Below the pieces are notes generated by a model. The model did not search any database. It saw nothing but the letters and a program-made list of their open reading frames with translations, and was not told the origin of the DNA. A stretch of 64,000 nt of DNA, taken from assembly GCF_946481155.1 (NCBI RefSeq), contig NZ_CAMLMK010000002.1, positions 23,128 to 87,127 on the forward strand. The letters run 5' to 3'. This DNA is from an uncultured Flavobacterium sp. (lineage in GTDB: Bacteria > Bacteroidota > Bacteroidia > Flavobacteriales > Flavobacteriaceae). Shown here piece by piece: positions 8,039-16,379 of the stretch. How positions within the stretch are numbered: position 1 is the stretch's first letter; each line of letters begins with the position of its first letter. The position numbers were made by a program, and so were the translations under genes.

Positions 8039-9199
8039 ATGCAACTATCGGTAATCATCCTTAATTACAATGTCCGTTATTTTCTGGAACAATGCGTTTT
8101 GAGTGTTCAGAAAGCATTGGAGCCTATTGATGGGGAAATTATTGTAGTGGATAATTGCTCCTCCGATGACAGCTGCGCGATGATGAAGCAACGTTTTCCG
8201 AATGTAAAACTCATTGAAAATAATGCTAATCTCGGTTTTCCCAAAGGCAATAATATTGGTGTAGCCGAAGCAAAAGGAGATTACATCTGTATCCTAAATC
8301 CTGATACGGTTGTTGCGGAAGATACATTCGAGAAAATTTTGGCTTTTGCCGAGTCGAAAAATGATTTAGGAATCGTTGGCTGTAAATTGATTGACGGTAC
8401 CGGGAATTTTCTGCCGGAATGCAAACGGGGAGTTCCAACGCCATGGGTAGCCTTTACCAAGATCTTCGGATTATATAAAATGCTTCCGAAATCAAGTCTT
8501 TTCAACAAATATTACGCTCAGCATTTAAATGAGAATGAAACCGGGAAAGTGGATATTCTCGTTGGCGCTTTTATGGTCATGAAGCGGGAATTGTATCTTG
8601 AAGTTGATGGTTTTGACGAAAACTGTTTCATGTATTCCGATGATATCGATCTAAGTTACACCGTGCTGAAAACCGGAAAATCGAATTATTATTTTCATGA
8701 ATCTTCGGTCATCCATTATAAAGGGGAAAGTACTGTGCGCGACGGGATGTATATGAAGCGTTTCCGGGAAGCTATGCAGTTTTTCTATAAAAAGCATTTT
8801 GGAGGTTCATTAATTTTCGATGTTTTTATGAAGATGGGAACTTTCGGGTTTGCTCTGATAAAGAAAAATCAACAGAAGCAAATGATTTTTAATAATGATG
8901 TGTATGTATTGTTTTCTTCTGATGAAAGTTTGAAAAATAAATTAGAAAAACAGTGGCAAAAAAAGGTTATATGGTTTTCTGATATTAATGAAAATGCGTT
9001 ATTTTCGCAGGCGGATATAAAGGAGAAGCAATTAGAAATCGTACTGGATAACAACAGTTTTTCATTTAAGGAAATAATAGCTTTTCTGGAGAAGAATAAA
9101 AATAGCGGTTTTACCTTTAAAATTATTCCTGAAAAGGCTTCGTTTATGATAGGAAGTAACAGCAGTAATGATAGAGGTAAGGTAATTGAAATCGAGTAA
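8039..9199 (+). CDS. Glycosyltransferase family 2
   Basis: A 386-residue GT-A fold enzyme that would add a sugar from a nucleotide donor to a cell-surface glycan. Visible elements are the first strand SVIILNYN at residues 4-11, VVDNCSSDDS (36-45), the metal/nucleotide triad NPD at 87-89 in place of DXD, GAFMVMKRE near 176, and the catalytic-base region GFDENCFMYSDDIDLSY at 191-207. The last 120 residues are variable and rich in Lys and Asn. Membership of the rhamnosyltransferase-like GT2 group is my inference. The gene stands alone and not in a polysaccharide cluster. The ATG at 8039 must be right because the first strand begins at residue 3. Confidence 0.92.
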   Translation: MQLSVIILNYNVRYFLEQCVLSVQKALEPIDGEIIVVDNCSSDDSCAMMKQRFPNVKLIENNANLGFPKGNNIGVAEAKGDYICILNPDTVVAEDTFEKILAFAESKNDLGIVGCKLIDGTGNFLPECKRGVPTPWVAFTKIFGLYKMLPKSSLFNKYYAQHLNENETGKVDILVGAFMVMKRELYLEVDGFDENCFMYSDDIDLSYTVLKTGKSNYYFHESSVIHYKGESTVRDGMYMKRFREAMQFFYKKHFGGSLIFDVFMKMGTFGFALIKKNQQKQMIFNNDVYVLFSSDESLKNKLEKQWQKKVIWFSDINENALFSQADIKEKQLEIVLDNNSFSFKEIIAFLEKNKNSGFTFKIIPEKASFMIGSNSSNDRGKVIEIE

Positions 9200-9283
9200 A
9201 AAATTACATTTTGTGAAATTATAAATCAAAATAATTAGTAATTTTGCAAACCAAAGACGAAAAAACAACTTTAGTTTAAAGAT

Positions 9284-10579
9284 ATGGCAAAGTTTGAATT
9301 GAAATTACCCAAAATGGGAGAAAGTGTTGCTGAAGCAACTGTTACCAACTGGTTGAAACAAGTTGGAGATAAAATTGAGATGGATGAAGCAGTGCTGGAA
9401 ATCGCTACCGACAAAGTGGACAGTGAAGTGCCTTCAGAAGTTGCGGGTACGCTTGTTGAAATTCTTTTCAATACCGATGATGTGGTGCAGGTGGGACAAA
9501 CAATTGCAATCATCGAAACAGAAGGCGGCGCAGTGGAAGCTCCTAAAGCGGAAGCGGTTGCAGCTCCGGTGGCTGAAGTAGCCAAAACAGTAGAAGCAGC
9601 AAAAGAAGTTACGGCTCCGGCAGATTTCTCCGATTCAGATAAATTCTTCTCGCCATTAGTGAAAAACATTGCTAAGGAAGAAGGGATTTCGTTAGCGGAA
9701 TTAGAATCAATCCAAGGTTCCGGAAAAGACGGAAGAGTTAATAAAGAAGATATCTTAAATTATATTAAAAACAGAGGAAGCCAGCCTGCAGCAGCGCCTG
9801 CTCCGGTAGCTCAAGCTCCTAAAGCAGCAGCTCCTGAAGCACCTAAAGCGGCTCCGGTTTCTGTAAATGGTGGCGACGAAATCGTGGAAATGGACAGAAT
9901 GCGTAAGCTGATTTCCGGATACATGGTGGCTTCGGTACAAACTTCAGCACACGTACAGTCGTTCATTGAGGTGGATGTTACCAACATCGTGAAGTGGAGA
10001 GACAAAGTGAAGAACGCATTCGAAAAGAGAGAAGGAGAGAAACTGACTTTCACGCCAATCTTCATGGAAGCAGTTGCAAAAGCCTTGAAAGATTTCCCTG
10101 GAATGAACATTTCCGTTGATGGCGAATTCATCATCAAACGTAAAAATATCAACTTAGGTATGGCAGCAGCTCTGCCAAACGGAAACCTGATCGTTCCTGT
10201 AATCAAGAATGCGGACCAACTGAATTTAGTAGGTATGGCAAAAGCGGTTAACGATTTAGGAAACCGTGCAAAAGCAGGTAAATTGAAACCGGACGATACT
10301 CAGGGCGGAACGTATACAGTTACCAATGTTGGTACTTTCGGATCCGTTTTCGGAACACCGATTATCAACCAGCCGCAAGTAGGGATTTTAGCTTTAGGTG
10401 CTATCAGAAAAGTGCCTGCAGTTATCGAAACGCCGGAAGGTGATTTCATCGGAATCCGTCAGAAAATGTTCTTATCACACTCTTACGACCACAGAGTTGT
10501 TGACGGTGCATTAGGAGGAAGTTTCGTGAAACGCGTTGCCGATTACCTTGAGGCTTGGGATATTAACAGAGATATTTAA
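9284..10579 (+). CDS. Dihydrolipoamide acyltransferase (E2) of a 2-oxoacid dehydrogenase complex
   Basis: A 431-residue E2 component. The lipoyl domain (1-76) has the lipoyl-lysine at K44 in EIATDKVDSEV. An Ala/Pro-rich linker is followed by a peripheral-subunit-binding domain at about 124-165 (FFSPLVKNIAKEEGI). A second Ala/Pro linker leads to the catalytic domain (about 200-431), with the active-site HRVVD giving H403 and D407. One lipoyl domain and the PKMGESVAEAT start fit the branched-chain or acetoin-type E2 rather than the pyruvate E2. No E1 or E3 gene lies next to it. A TAATTTTG box at 9239-9246 precedes it and a terminator follows. Confidence 0.93.
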   Translation: MAKFELKLPKMGESVAEATVTNWLKQVGDKIEMDEAVLEIATDKVDSEVPSEVAGTLVEILFNTDDVVQVGQTIAIIETEGGAVEAPKAEAVAAPVAEVAKTVEAAKEVTAPADFSDSDKFFSPLVKNIAKEEGISLAELESIQGSGKDGRVNKEDILNYIKNRGSQPAAAPAPVAQAPKAAAPEAPKAAPVSVNGGDEIVEMDRMRKLISGYMVASVQTSAHVQSFIEVDVTNIVKWRDKVKNAFEKREGEKLTFTPIFMEAVAKALKDFPGMNISVDGEFIIKRKNINLGMAAALPNGNLIVPVIKNADQLNLVGMAKAVNDLGNRAKAGKLKPDDTQGGTYTVTNVGTFGSVFGTPIINQPQVGILALGAIRKVPAVIETPEGDFIGIRQKMFLSHSYDHRVVDGALGGSFVKRVADYLEAWDINRDI

Positions 10580-10601
10580 TCAACAGATTGTTTATAAGTA
10601 T

Positions 10602-10635
10602 AAAACCCGATTGGAATTCTTCAATCGGGTTTTTT
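10602..10635 (+). terminator. Terminator after the E2 gene
   Basis: AAAACCCGATTG, an eight-base loop and CAATCGGGTTTTTT form a strong stem with a T-run. Confidence 0.9.
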
Positions 10636-10644
10636 CTATATTTG
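10611..10644 (+). promoter_or_regulatory. Promoter overlapping the E2 terminator
   Basis: TTG at 10611-10613, a 23-base spacer and TATATTTG at 10637-10644. The -33 box lies in the terminator stem, so end of one unit and start of the next are interleaved. Confidence 0.5.
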
Positions 10645-10664
10645 ACTTCAGTAAAAATTTTCTT

Positions 10665-11609
10665 ATGAGAATAATCTTATTTATCACATTCCTTTCTTTA
10701 TTCGGATGTAAAGAAGCTATCAAAAATGAAAAAACCTTGGCTATCAATGCAAAGCCGGAAGACATTGCTTTCGTGGTGCCGGTGGTGAATAATAGCTTAG
10801 TTGTAAATGCTTCAGAAGATTTGCTGGGGTATTGGGTTGGCGATTTTGAAGTCGATATGACAGAAGAACAGCATGATTCTCTTTATCAAAGTGATTATAG
10901 GGAACTCGAATCATTAACGAAGAGAATTACCCTTTCCATTGATGCGATTAACGGAAGCAGTATAAAAGGGCATTCGATAGTTGGCGGAAACATCAGTTCT
11001 TTTGAGGGAGAACTCCTTGAAGGTCAATTAGGGTTTTCAATCGTCCTTTCGGAAAATAACAATGATAAAACGGACGGTGATTTTCAGATTGCAGTACAAA
11101 AAAACGATTCTGTGCTAAAAGGAAGATGGCAGGTTAAAAAGATGGATGCGGTGAAATTTGGTAAAAAGAAGTTTGAGCTTAAAAAAAGACTTTTCAAATA
11201 CGATGCAAATCTGAGTCTTGACTCCCAGTTTAAAAACACGGATAAATCAAAGCATGTAATAATCCGGGATACTATTGACGGTGAAGAAGAAGTCTATGAA
11301 GACGAGGAATATCTGTCTACTACGGAAAAAATCTTCGAGAAAAATGCTTCTGCCGAGTTATTGGACAAGGAATTCGTTTCAAATCTTACCAAAGGCGATA
11401 TTTACATCCTGAGGAATTCGATTTTCGCAAGACATGGCTTTGCTTTCCGTGACAAACAATTGCGAATGTATTTTGAGAATTACGAGTGGTACATGCCAAT
11501 ATTTGGTGATGTGAAAGATGATCTGACTTCCATTGAGAAAAAGAATGTAGAACTGCTTTTGCGCTACGAACAAAATGCCACGGAATATTATGATGTTTTC
11601 GGAAGATAA
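10665..11609 (+). CDS. YARHG-domain lipoprotein
   Basis: A 314-residue predicted lipoprotein. The start at 10665 gives a signal peptide MRIILFITFLSLFGC with the lipobox Cys at residue 15; the frame is open further upstream (to 10536) but that part overlaps the E2 gene. The C-terminal 75 residues contain a YARHG-like domain: LRNSIFARHGFAF, followed by FENYEWYMPIF and LTSIEKKNVELLLRYE. The domain is found in extracellular proteins of unknown role. The middle has a beta-rich segment and an acidic stretch (EEEVYEDEEY). It probably faces the periplasm or cell surface. Confidence 0.85.
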   Translation: MRIILFITFLSLFGCKEAIKNEKTLAINAKPEDIAFVVPVVNNSLVVNASEDLLGYWVGDFEVDMTEEQHDSLYQSDYRELESLTKRITLSIDAINGSSIKGHSIVGGNISSFEGELLEGQLGFSIVLSENNNDKTDGDFQIAVQKNDSVLKGRWQVKKMDAVKFGKKKFELKKRLFKYDANLSLDSQFKNTDKSKHVIIRDTIDGEEEVYEDEEYLSTTEKIFEKNASAELLDKEFVSNLTKGDIYILRNSIFARHGFAFRDKQLRMYFENYEWYMPIFGDVKDDLTSIEKKNVELLLRYEQNATEYYDVFGR

Positions 11610-12233
11610 GTGAATACAACTGTTTTTAAATATTTGCTGTTTCTGGGTTATGGGTATTTTGCCTATTTGCTTTTGCTGATAACACTTCAATATGTCCCTT
11701 TGGACTACGACGTGGCTTTTTTAAGAATCAAGCAGGACGAGATTGCAAAGAATTATTATAAGATCGCTTTTTTTACGCATGTCTACAGCAGTATTTTCCT
11801 GATGGTTTTTGGGGCCATCCAGTTTTTTGTAAAGCAAAATCAGAAAAATAAATACTGGCACCGATTGTCGGGACGGTTCTATGTTTTCATTATCCTGGCT
11901 TTGTCAGGCCCTTCGGGATTGATTATGTCTTACCATGCTAATGGCGGTTGGATTGCGAAGATATCTTTTCTGCTGCTCAGTGTTTTGTGGATTTTTTTTA
12001 CTGCAAAATCATGGTTGTGCGCGATGAATGGCGATATTCTAAACCATAAAAAATTTGCTATCCGGAGTTTTGCACTGACACTCTCGGCTGTATCATTACG
12101 ATTGTTCAAATATTTAATTGTTTTCGCGTTTGAGCCGGCGCCAATGGATGCATATAGGATGGTAGCATGGCTGGGTTGGACGGTAAATTTACTTGTAGCC
12201 GAAACTATTATCTACTATAAGTTTGAAAAATAA
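11610..12233 (+). CDS. DUF2306-type membrane protein
   Basis: A 207-residue inner-membrane protein with about six transmembrane helices. The start is a GTG immediately after the TAA of the YARHG gene (TAAGTG), so the two are probably co-transcribed and translationally coupled. The arrangement HVYSSIFLMVFGAIQFF, KYWHRLSGRFYVF and LNHKKFAIRSFALTLSAV, with conserved His residues facing the membrane, resembles DUF2306 proteins. The histidines could ligate heme, but that is inference. No neighbouring gene suggests a pathway. Confidence 0.75.
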   Translation: MNTTVFKYLLFLGYGYFAYLLLLITLQYVPLDYDVAFLRIKQDEIAKNYYKIAFFTHVYSSIFLMVFGAIQFFVKQNQKNKYWHRLSGRFYVFIILALSGPSGLIMSYHANGGWIAKISFLLLSVLWIFFTAKSWLCAMNGDILNHKKFAIRSFALTLSAVSLRLFKYLIVFAFEPAPMDAYRMVAWLGWTVNLLVAETIIYYKFEK

Positions 12234-12254
12234 TATTCTTTAAACTGCATATCC

Positions 12255-12262
12255 TATCTTTG
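12255..12262 (+). promoter_or_regulatory. -7 promoter element of the exonuclease/FAH/Hpt group
   Basis: TATCTTTG matches TAnnTTTG. It contains the TTG that opens the longest frame, which supports the downstream ATG at 12284. Confidence 0.5.
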
Positions 12263-12283
12263 CAGATTATACAAATTTTAAAA

Positions 12284-13060
12284 ATGGAATTAAAACTTAA
12301 CAGACCCATTTGCTTTTTCGATCTGGAAACCACAGGAATTGATGTGGCAAGAGATCGTATCGTGGAAATTGCAATAGTAAAAATATACCCTAACGGAAAT
12401 AAGGAAAGCAAAACCTGGCTGGTAAACCCTACTATTCCCATTCCGCCGCAATCCACTGCGATTCACGGTATCAGTAATGAGAAGGTGGCGAATGAGCCTA
12501 CGTTTAAGGAATTGGCATCTCAAATCCACAACATGATAAAAGATTCGGATCTGGCCGGTTTTAATTCGGACCGGTTTGATATTCCGCTTTTGGCTGAAGA
12601 ATTATTGCGTGCAGAAGTTGATTTCGACATGAAAAATCGGGTATCTGTAGATGTGCAGACGATTTTTCACAAGAAGGAAGAACGCACCTTAAGCGCAGCC
12701 TATAAATTCTATTGCGGACAAAGCCTTGAAAATGCCCACAGCGCCGAAGCCGATACCATGGCGACCTATGAAATACTGAAAGCACAATTGGAGCGTTATC
12801 CGGAATTGGAAAACGATATGAAAACGCTTTCGGAGTTCACCACCCGAAAAAGATCGGTGGATTTTGCCGGCTTTATCGCTTTAAATGCAGAAGGGCAGGA
12901 GATTTTCACTTTCGGGAAACACAAAGGAGCTTTGGTTGATGAGGTTTTGGATAAAGAACCGGGTTATTTCGGATGGATTCAAAATGCTGATTTTCCTCTA
13001 TATACCAAGAAGGTATTAACAGGAATCAAACTGAGAAAACTGAACAATAAATTGTCGTAA
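12284..13060 (+). CDS. DnaQ-like 3'-5' exonuclease
   Basis: A 258-residue DEDDh exonuclease. The catalytic set is visible: D13 and E15 in FFDLETTG, D99 in GFNSDRFDIPLL, H152 and D157 in AHSAEADTMATYE. The C-terminal 60 residues (FTFGKHKGALVDEV, GYFGWIQNADFP) form a small domain like that of exodeoxyribonuclease X or DUF3820 proteins. It may act in DNA repair or as a proofreading-like nuclease outside the Pol III core. The start is the ATG at 12284; the upstream extension would use a TTG inside the promoter. It heads a tight plus-strand group with the FAH-family and Hpt genes, nine bases before the next start. Confidence 0.9.
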   Translation: MELKLNRPICFFDLETTGIDVARDRIVEIAIVKIYPNGNKESKTWLVNPTIPIPPQSTAIHGISNEKVANEPTFKELASQIHNMIKDSDLAGFNSDRFDIPLLAEELLRAEVDFDMKNRVSVDVQTIFHKKEERTLSAAYKFYCGQSLENAHSAEADTMATYEILKAQLERYPELENDMKTLSEFTTRKRSVDFAGFIALNAEGQEIFTFGKHKGALVDEVLDKEPGYFGWIQNADFPLYTKKVLTGIKLRKLNNKLS

Positions 13061-13069
13061 TCTGCTACA

Positions 13070-13681
13070 ATGAAAATAATCTGTATAGGCCGTAATTATG
13101 CCGACCACATTTCGGAACTGCAAAACGAACGTCCGAGCGATCCGGTAATCTTTATGAAACCGGACACGGCGGTTTTACCGAAGCAGTTTCCGTTTGTAAT
13201 TCCGGAATTCAGCAATGATGTGCATCATGAAGTTGAAATTTTGGTGAAAATAAACAAAGTCGGAAAGTATATTGATGCCAAATTCGCTCATAAATATTAT
13301 GATGAAATCGGTCTTGGAATCGATTTTACCGCCCGGGACCTGCAAACGGAGCTGAAAAGTAAGGGACTTCCGTGGGAAAAAGCAAAGGCATTTGACCATT
13401 CAGCGATTATTGGCGACTTTTTGTCGAAAAATGCTTTCAATTCGCTGGAAAATATTAAATTTGAATTAACCAACAATGGTACTGTGGTCCAAAGTGGGAA
13501 TACAAGTCACATGTTGTGGAAAATTGACGAACTGATCGCTTATGTCTCGCAATATTTCACATTAAAAACAGGTGATGTCATTTTCACAGGAACACCGGCC
13601 GGAGTAGCGAAAGTGCAGCCGAATGACGTTTTGGAAGGTTATATAGAGGGACAACAACTTTTTAGAATCCAGGTAAAATAA
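13070..13681 (+). CDS. Fumarylacetoacetate hydrolase (FAH) family protein
   Basis: A 203-residue single-domain FAH-fold enzyme. The metal ligands are visible as E54 and E56 (HHEVEIL) and D85 (GIDFTARD), and the late motif GDVIFTGTPAGV near 166-177 is typical. The family includes acylpyruvases, oxaloacetate decarboxylases and 2-hydroxyhepta-2,4-diene-1,7-dioate isomerases; the short length fits the FAHD1/YcgM group that hydrolyses acylpyruvates or decarboxylates oxaloacetate. The assignment within the family is not certain. The stop overlaps the next ATG by one base (TAATG). Confidence 0.88.
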   Translation: MKIICIGRNYADHISELQNERPSDPVIFMKPDTAVLPKQFPFVIPEFSNDVHHEVEILVKINKVGKYIDAKFAHKYYDEIGLGIDFTARDLQTELKSKGLPWEKAKAFDHSAIIGDFLSKNAFNSLENIKFELTNNGTVVQSGNTSHMLWKIDELIAYVSQYFTLKTGDVIFTGTPAGVAKVQPNDVLEGYIEGQQLFRIQVK

Positions 13682-14025
13682 TGGCAATACATTATAACTT
13701 ATCAAAAGTCTATGAAATTTCGGATAATGATACCGAATTTGCACAGCAAATAATTCATCTTTTTGTAGAAGAAGTGCCTCAGGAACTCAATTCCATCAAA
13801 GAGGGCATCGAAGAAAAAGATTATGCAAAAACCTATGCGTCATCGCATAAGATTAAACCTACCTTAGATTTACTGGGAATGGACCTTGCCTATGAGGAAA
13901 ATCTCCAGATCATGGAATGGACTAAATCGGAAGGCAAGAAAAAAGAAATCAAAGAAGTGTTCAAAAGCCTGAAAGAGCATATAGAAAATGCACTGAAAGA
14001 AGTGAAAAAAGACTACAATATCTAG
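13681..14025 (+). CDS. Histidine phosphotransfer (Hpt) domain protein
   Basis: A 114-residue all-helical protein with the Hpt signature SSHKIKPTLDLLGM; the phospho-accepting His is residue 56. Such proteins shuttle phosphate between receiver domains in multistep phosphorelays. No histidine kinase or receiver gene is adjacent, so its partners lie elsewhere. The ATG overlaps the stop of the FAH gene by one base (TAATG), which predicts translational coupling. A terminator follows, so it ends the exonuclease-FAH-Hpt unit. Confidence 0.88.
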   Translation: MAIHYNLSKVYEISDNDTEFAQQIIHLFVEEVPQELNSIKEGIEEKDYAKTYASSHKIKPTLDLLGMDLAYEENLQIMEWTKSEGKKKEIKEVFKSLKEHIENALKEVKKDYNI

Positions 14026-14064
14026 AATATCATAAATCACTTTTAAAGTAATTTATTCCAAAGG

Positions 14065-14106
14065 CTCTTTGCTGTTTTTAAGAAAATAGTAAAGAGTTTT
14101 TTTTCT
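14065..14106 (+). terminator. Terminator after the Hpt gene
   Basis: CTCTTTGCTGTTTT, loop TAAG, AAAATAGTAAAGAG (with G-T pairs) and TTTTTTTT. Confidence 0.75.
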
Positions 14107-14114
14107 GTTAATAC

Positions 14115-14147
14115 TTGTGATTCTGCGTAGGAACCTTAGTATCTTTG
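14115..14147 (+). promoter_or_regulatory. Promoter of cinA
   Basis: TTG at 14115, a 22-base spacer and TATCTTTG at 14140-14147. Confidence 0.55.
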
Positions 14148-14173
14148 AGACTTTGTTATTTAGACTTAAATAA

Positions 14174-15421
14174 ATGAAAGCAACCATAGTAACTATTGGC
14201 GATGAGATTCTTATCGGGCAAATTGTTGATACCAATTCGGCATTCATAGCCAAATCATTAAATAAAATAGGAGTTGAGGTGCATGAAATGCTGTCCATTA
14301 CTGATGACAAGCAGCATATTCTTGATACTTTTTCAAAACTTCAGAACCAATCCGATGTAGTGATTATTACCGGAGGATTGGGGCCTACGAAAGACGACAT
14401 TACCAAAAAGACCTTCTGCGATTATTTTGAAGATGAATTGGTTACTGACGAAAACGTTCTGGTACATGTAACGGAACTGATCGAAGGTTTCTTTAAACGG
14501 CCGATAACGCAAATCAACAAAGATCAGGCGTTGGTCCCGTCAAAATGTTCGGTGCTTTTTAATAAGGTTGGCACAGCTCCCGGAATGTGGATGGAGAAAG
14601 AAAATACCGTTTTCGTTTCCTTGCCGGGCGTTCCGTTTGAAATGAAGTATTTGGTTGAAAACGAAGTGATTCCGAGATTGGTTTCAAAATTCAGTCGTCC
14701 TTATATCGTACATAAAACCATTCGCACCTATGGTATTGGCGAAAGCCTCTTAGCAGAAAAAATCGAATCATGGGAAGACAATCTGCCTGAATTTATAAAA
14801 TTAGCTTATCTGCCAAGTCCGGGACAAGTACGGCTACGACTTTCAGCGCGCGGTACGGAAGAGTTAGTCTTACATCAGGCGATAGAAGAGGAAGTCAAAA
14901 AACTGGAATTGCTCATAAGCGATGTCATTATCGGATACGATGACGGGGAAACTATTGAAGTTGTTTTAGGGAAACTTTTCAAAGAAAAAGGTTTGACCAT
15001 TGCCACGGCAGAAAGCTGTACGGGAGGAAAAATTGCAGCCACATTAACATCTGTTGCCGGTTCTTCTGCTTATTTTAAAGGAAGTGTGGTTAGTTATGCG
15101 ACAGAAGCAAAAGTGGATGTTCTTGGTATTCCTCAGGATACGATTGACAGATATTCAGTTGTAAGTACGCAGGTCGCCGAAGCTATGGCGCTGAATGTCA
15201 AGAAAATGATGCAAACCGATTTTGCTATTGCTACCACTGGAAATGCAGGTCCAGGCAAGGGCGAAGCAGATGCTGAAATCGGTACGGTAATCATTACAAT
15301 TGCGACTCCGAACGGCGTAGAAACGGAAGAATTCAATTTTGGGCAACCCCGTGAAAAAGTGATAGATAGGGCAGTGAGCAAAGCCTTGGAGAAAATTTAC
15401 AAAGAAATTTTAAAAAACTAA
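14174..15421 (+). CDS. cinA: CinA family protein (competence/damage-inducible; nicotinamide-nucleotide amidase)
   Basis: A 415-residue two-domain protein. The N-terminal MoCF/COG1058 domain (1-170) begins [20 protein letters not shown] and has GGLGPTKDD near 61-69. The C-terminal PncC domain (about 255-415) has the catalytic Ser near residue 281 in [11 protein letters not shown] and [16 protein letters not shown]. The C-terminal part deamidates nicotinamide mononucleotide for NAD salvage; the N-terminal part is a pyrophosphatase in several species. It is a single gene, followed by the rpmB group after a promoter gap. Confidence 0.95.
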   Translation: MKATIVTIGDEILIGQIVDTNSAFIAKSLNKIGVEVHEMLSITDDKQHILDTFSKLQNQSDVVIITGGLGPTKDDITKKTFCDYFEDELVTDENVLVHVTELIEGFFKRPITQINKDQALVPSKCSVLFNKVGTAPGMWMEKENTVFVSLPGVPFEMKYLVENEVIPRLVSKFSRPYIVHKTIRTYGIGESLLAEKIESWEDNLPEFIKLAYLPSPGQVRLRLSARGTEELVLHQAIEEEVKKLELLISDVIIGYDDGETIEVVLGKLFKEKGLTIATAESCTGGKIAATLTSVAGSSAYFKGSVVSYATEAKVDVLGIPQDTIDRYSVVSTQVAEAMALNVKKMMQTDFAIATTGNAGPGKGEADAEIGTVIITIATPNGVETEEFNFGQPREKVIDRAVSKALEKIYKEILKN

Positions 15422-15500
15422 TTAAAATAGTTTGTGTAATAGGTTTCTTTTTCTTTTCTTTGCACCCTGATTTTGAATAACGAATATAAAGATAAGTACA

Positions 15501-15737
15501 ATGTCAAGAGTTTGTGAACTTACAGGTAAGAGAGCAATGGTTGGAAACAATGTTTCTCACGCTATGAATAAAACTAAAAGAAAATTTAGTGTTAACTTAG
15601 TGAAGAAGCGTTTCTATATTGCTGAAGAAGACAGATGGATAACTTTAAAAATATCTACATCTGCTTTAAAAACGATTAATAAGAATGGTATCGCTGCAGT
15701 TTTGAAAGAAGCTAAAGCTAACGGATTTGTTAAATAA
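15501..15737 (+). CDS. rpmB: 50S ribosomal protein L28 (bL28)
   Basis: A 78-residue basic protein beginning MSRVCELTGKRAMVGNNVSHA and containing TKRKFSVNL, the usual L28 pattern. It opens the rpmB-rpmG-DUF4295 unit, spaced 27 and 9 bases, a conserved arrangement in Bacteroidota. The leader is A-rich without Shine-Dalgarno. CTTTGCACC at about 15458-15466 resembles a degenerate -7 box. Confidence 0.97.
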   Translation: MSRVCELTGKRAMVGNNVSHAMNKTKRKFSVNLVKKRFYIAEEDRWITLKISTSALKTINKNGIAAVLKEAKANGFVK

Positions 15738-15764
15738 TTCCGTAACCTTAAATAATATATCACA

Positions 15765-15947
15765 ATGGCAAAGAAAGGTAATAGAATTCAGGTAATTTTA
15801 GAATGTACAGAGCACAAAACTTCTGGTGTACCAGGAACATCTCGTTACATTACGACTAAAAACAAAAAGAACACTCCGGACAGATTAGAGATTAAGAAAT
15901 TTAATCCAATCCTTAAGAGAGTAACTGTACATAAAGAAATTAAATAA
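15765..15947 (+). CDS. rpmG: 50S ribosomal protein L33 (bL33), cysteine-poor form
   Basis: A 60-residue protein beginning [18 protein letters not shown] and carrying [13 protein letters not shown] and LEIKKFNP, clear L33 features. Only one Cys is present (residue 14), so it cannot form the four-Cys zinc site: this is the zinc-independent form. It lies between L28 and the DUF4295 gene and is certainly co-transcribed with them. Confidence 0.96.
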
Positions 15948-15956
15948 TAGTAAGTC

Positions 15957-16109
15957 ATGGCAAAGAAAACCGTAGCATCGTTACAAACAGCTTCCAAGAG
16001 ATTGACTAAAGCTATCAAAATGGTAAAATCACCTAAAACAGGTGCTTACACTTTCGTTGAAGCAGTTATGTCTCCAGAAGAAGTGGATGAGTTCTTAAAA
16101 AAGAAATAA
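15957..16109 (+). CDS. DUF4295 small basic protein, ribosome-associated
   Basis: A 50-residue frame from ATG at 15957 to TAA at 16107-16109, encoding MAKKTVASLQTASKRLTKAI and ending EEVDEFLKKK. It matches DUF4295, a family restricted to Bacteroidota and always near rpmB-rpmG. I recall that the Flavobacterium johnsoniae ribosome structure assigned a small extra large-subunit protein (bL38) of this kind; that link is from memory. It starts nine bases after rpmG and is followed by a terminator. Its small size makes it easy to miss. Confidence 0.88.
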   Translation: MAKKTVASLQTASKRLTKAIKMVKSPKTGAYTFVEAVMSPEEVDEFLKKK

Positions 16110-16130
16110 TTCCCCTATACAATATATAGA

Positions 16131-16163
16131 AAAGCTACTTTCATACGGAAGTAGCTTTTTTAT
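16131..16163 (+). terminator. Terminator of the rpmB-rpmG-DUF4295 unit
   Basis: AAAGCTACTT, loop TCATACGG, AAGTAGCTTT followed by TTTATTTTTT. Confidence 0.85.
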
Positions 16164-16216
16164 TTTTTATATTTGCTGATAATTGGAGCCAAAGGTTTGG
16201 TCATTCTTTAAACGTA

Positions 16217-16327
16217 GTTCCTGCTGTGCGCTGACACGAGCGCAGCGAACTGGCGAAGCAATCTCTCCACTTCGTTGCGAGGATGCCGCTACCACCTGCC
16301 TGCCGCAAGGCACGGTCAGGGCTAAAG
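16217..16327 (-). repeat. Dispersed intergenic element, copy B
   Basis: Read on the minus strand it runs from CTTTAGCCCTGA to CAGCAGGAACTAC, with an internal GAGATTGC segment shared with copy A and an imperfect CCTTGCGGCAGGCAGG stem. It fills most of the gap between the DUF4295 gene and ftsY. Confidence 0.6.
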
Positions 16328-16379
16328 AAAAGCTTTTTGGCGTCTTTTTATCATAACACATAATTCATAATTTCAAAAA

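Noticed and set aside
9811..10206. A 131-codon minus-strand frame within the E2 gene
   Set aside because: Lies antisense to the conserved catalytic domain and has no homology-like pattern.
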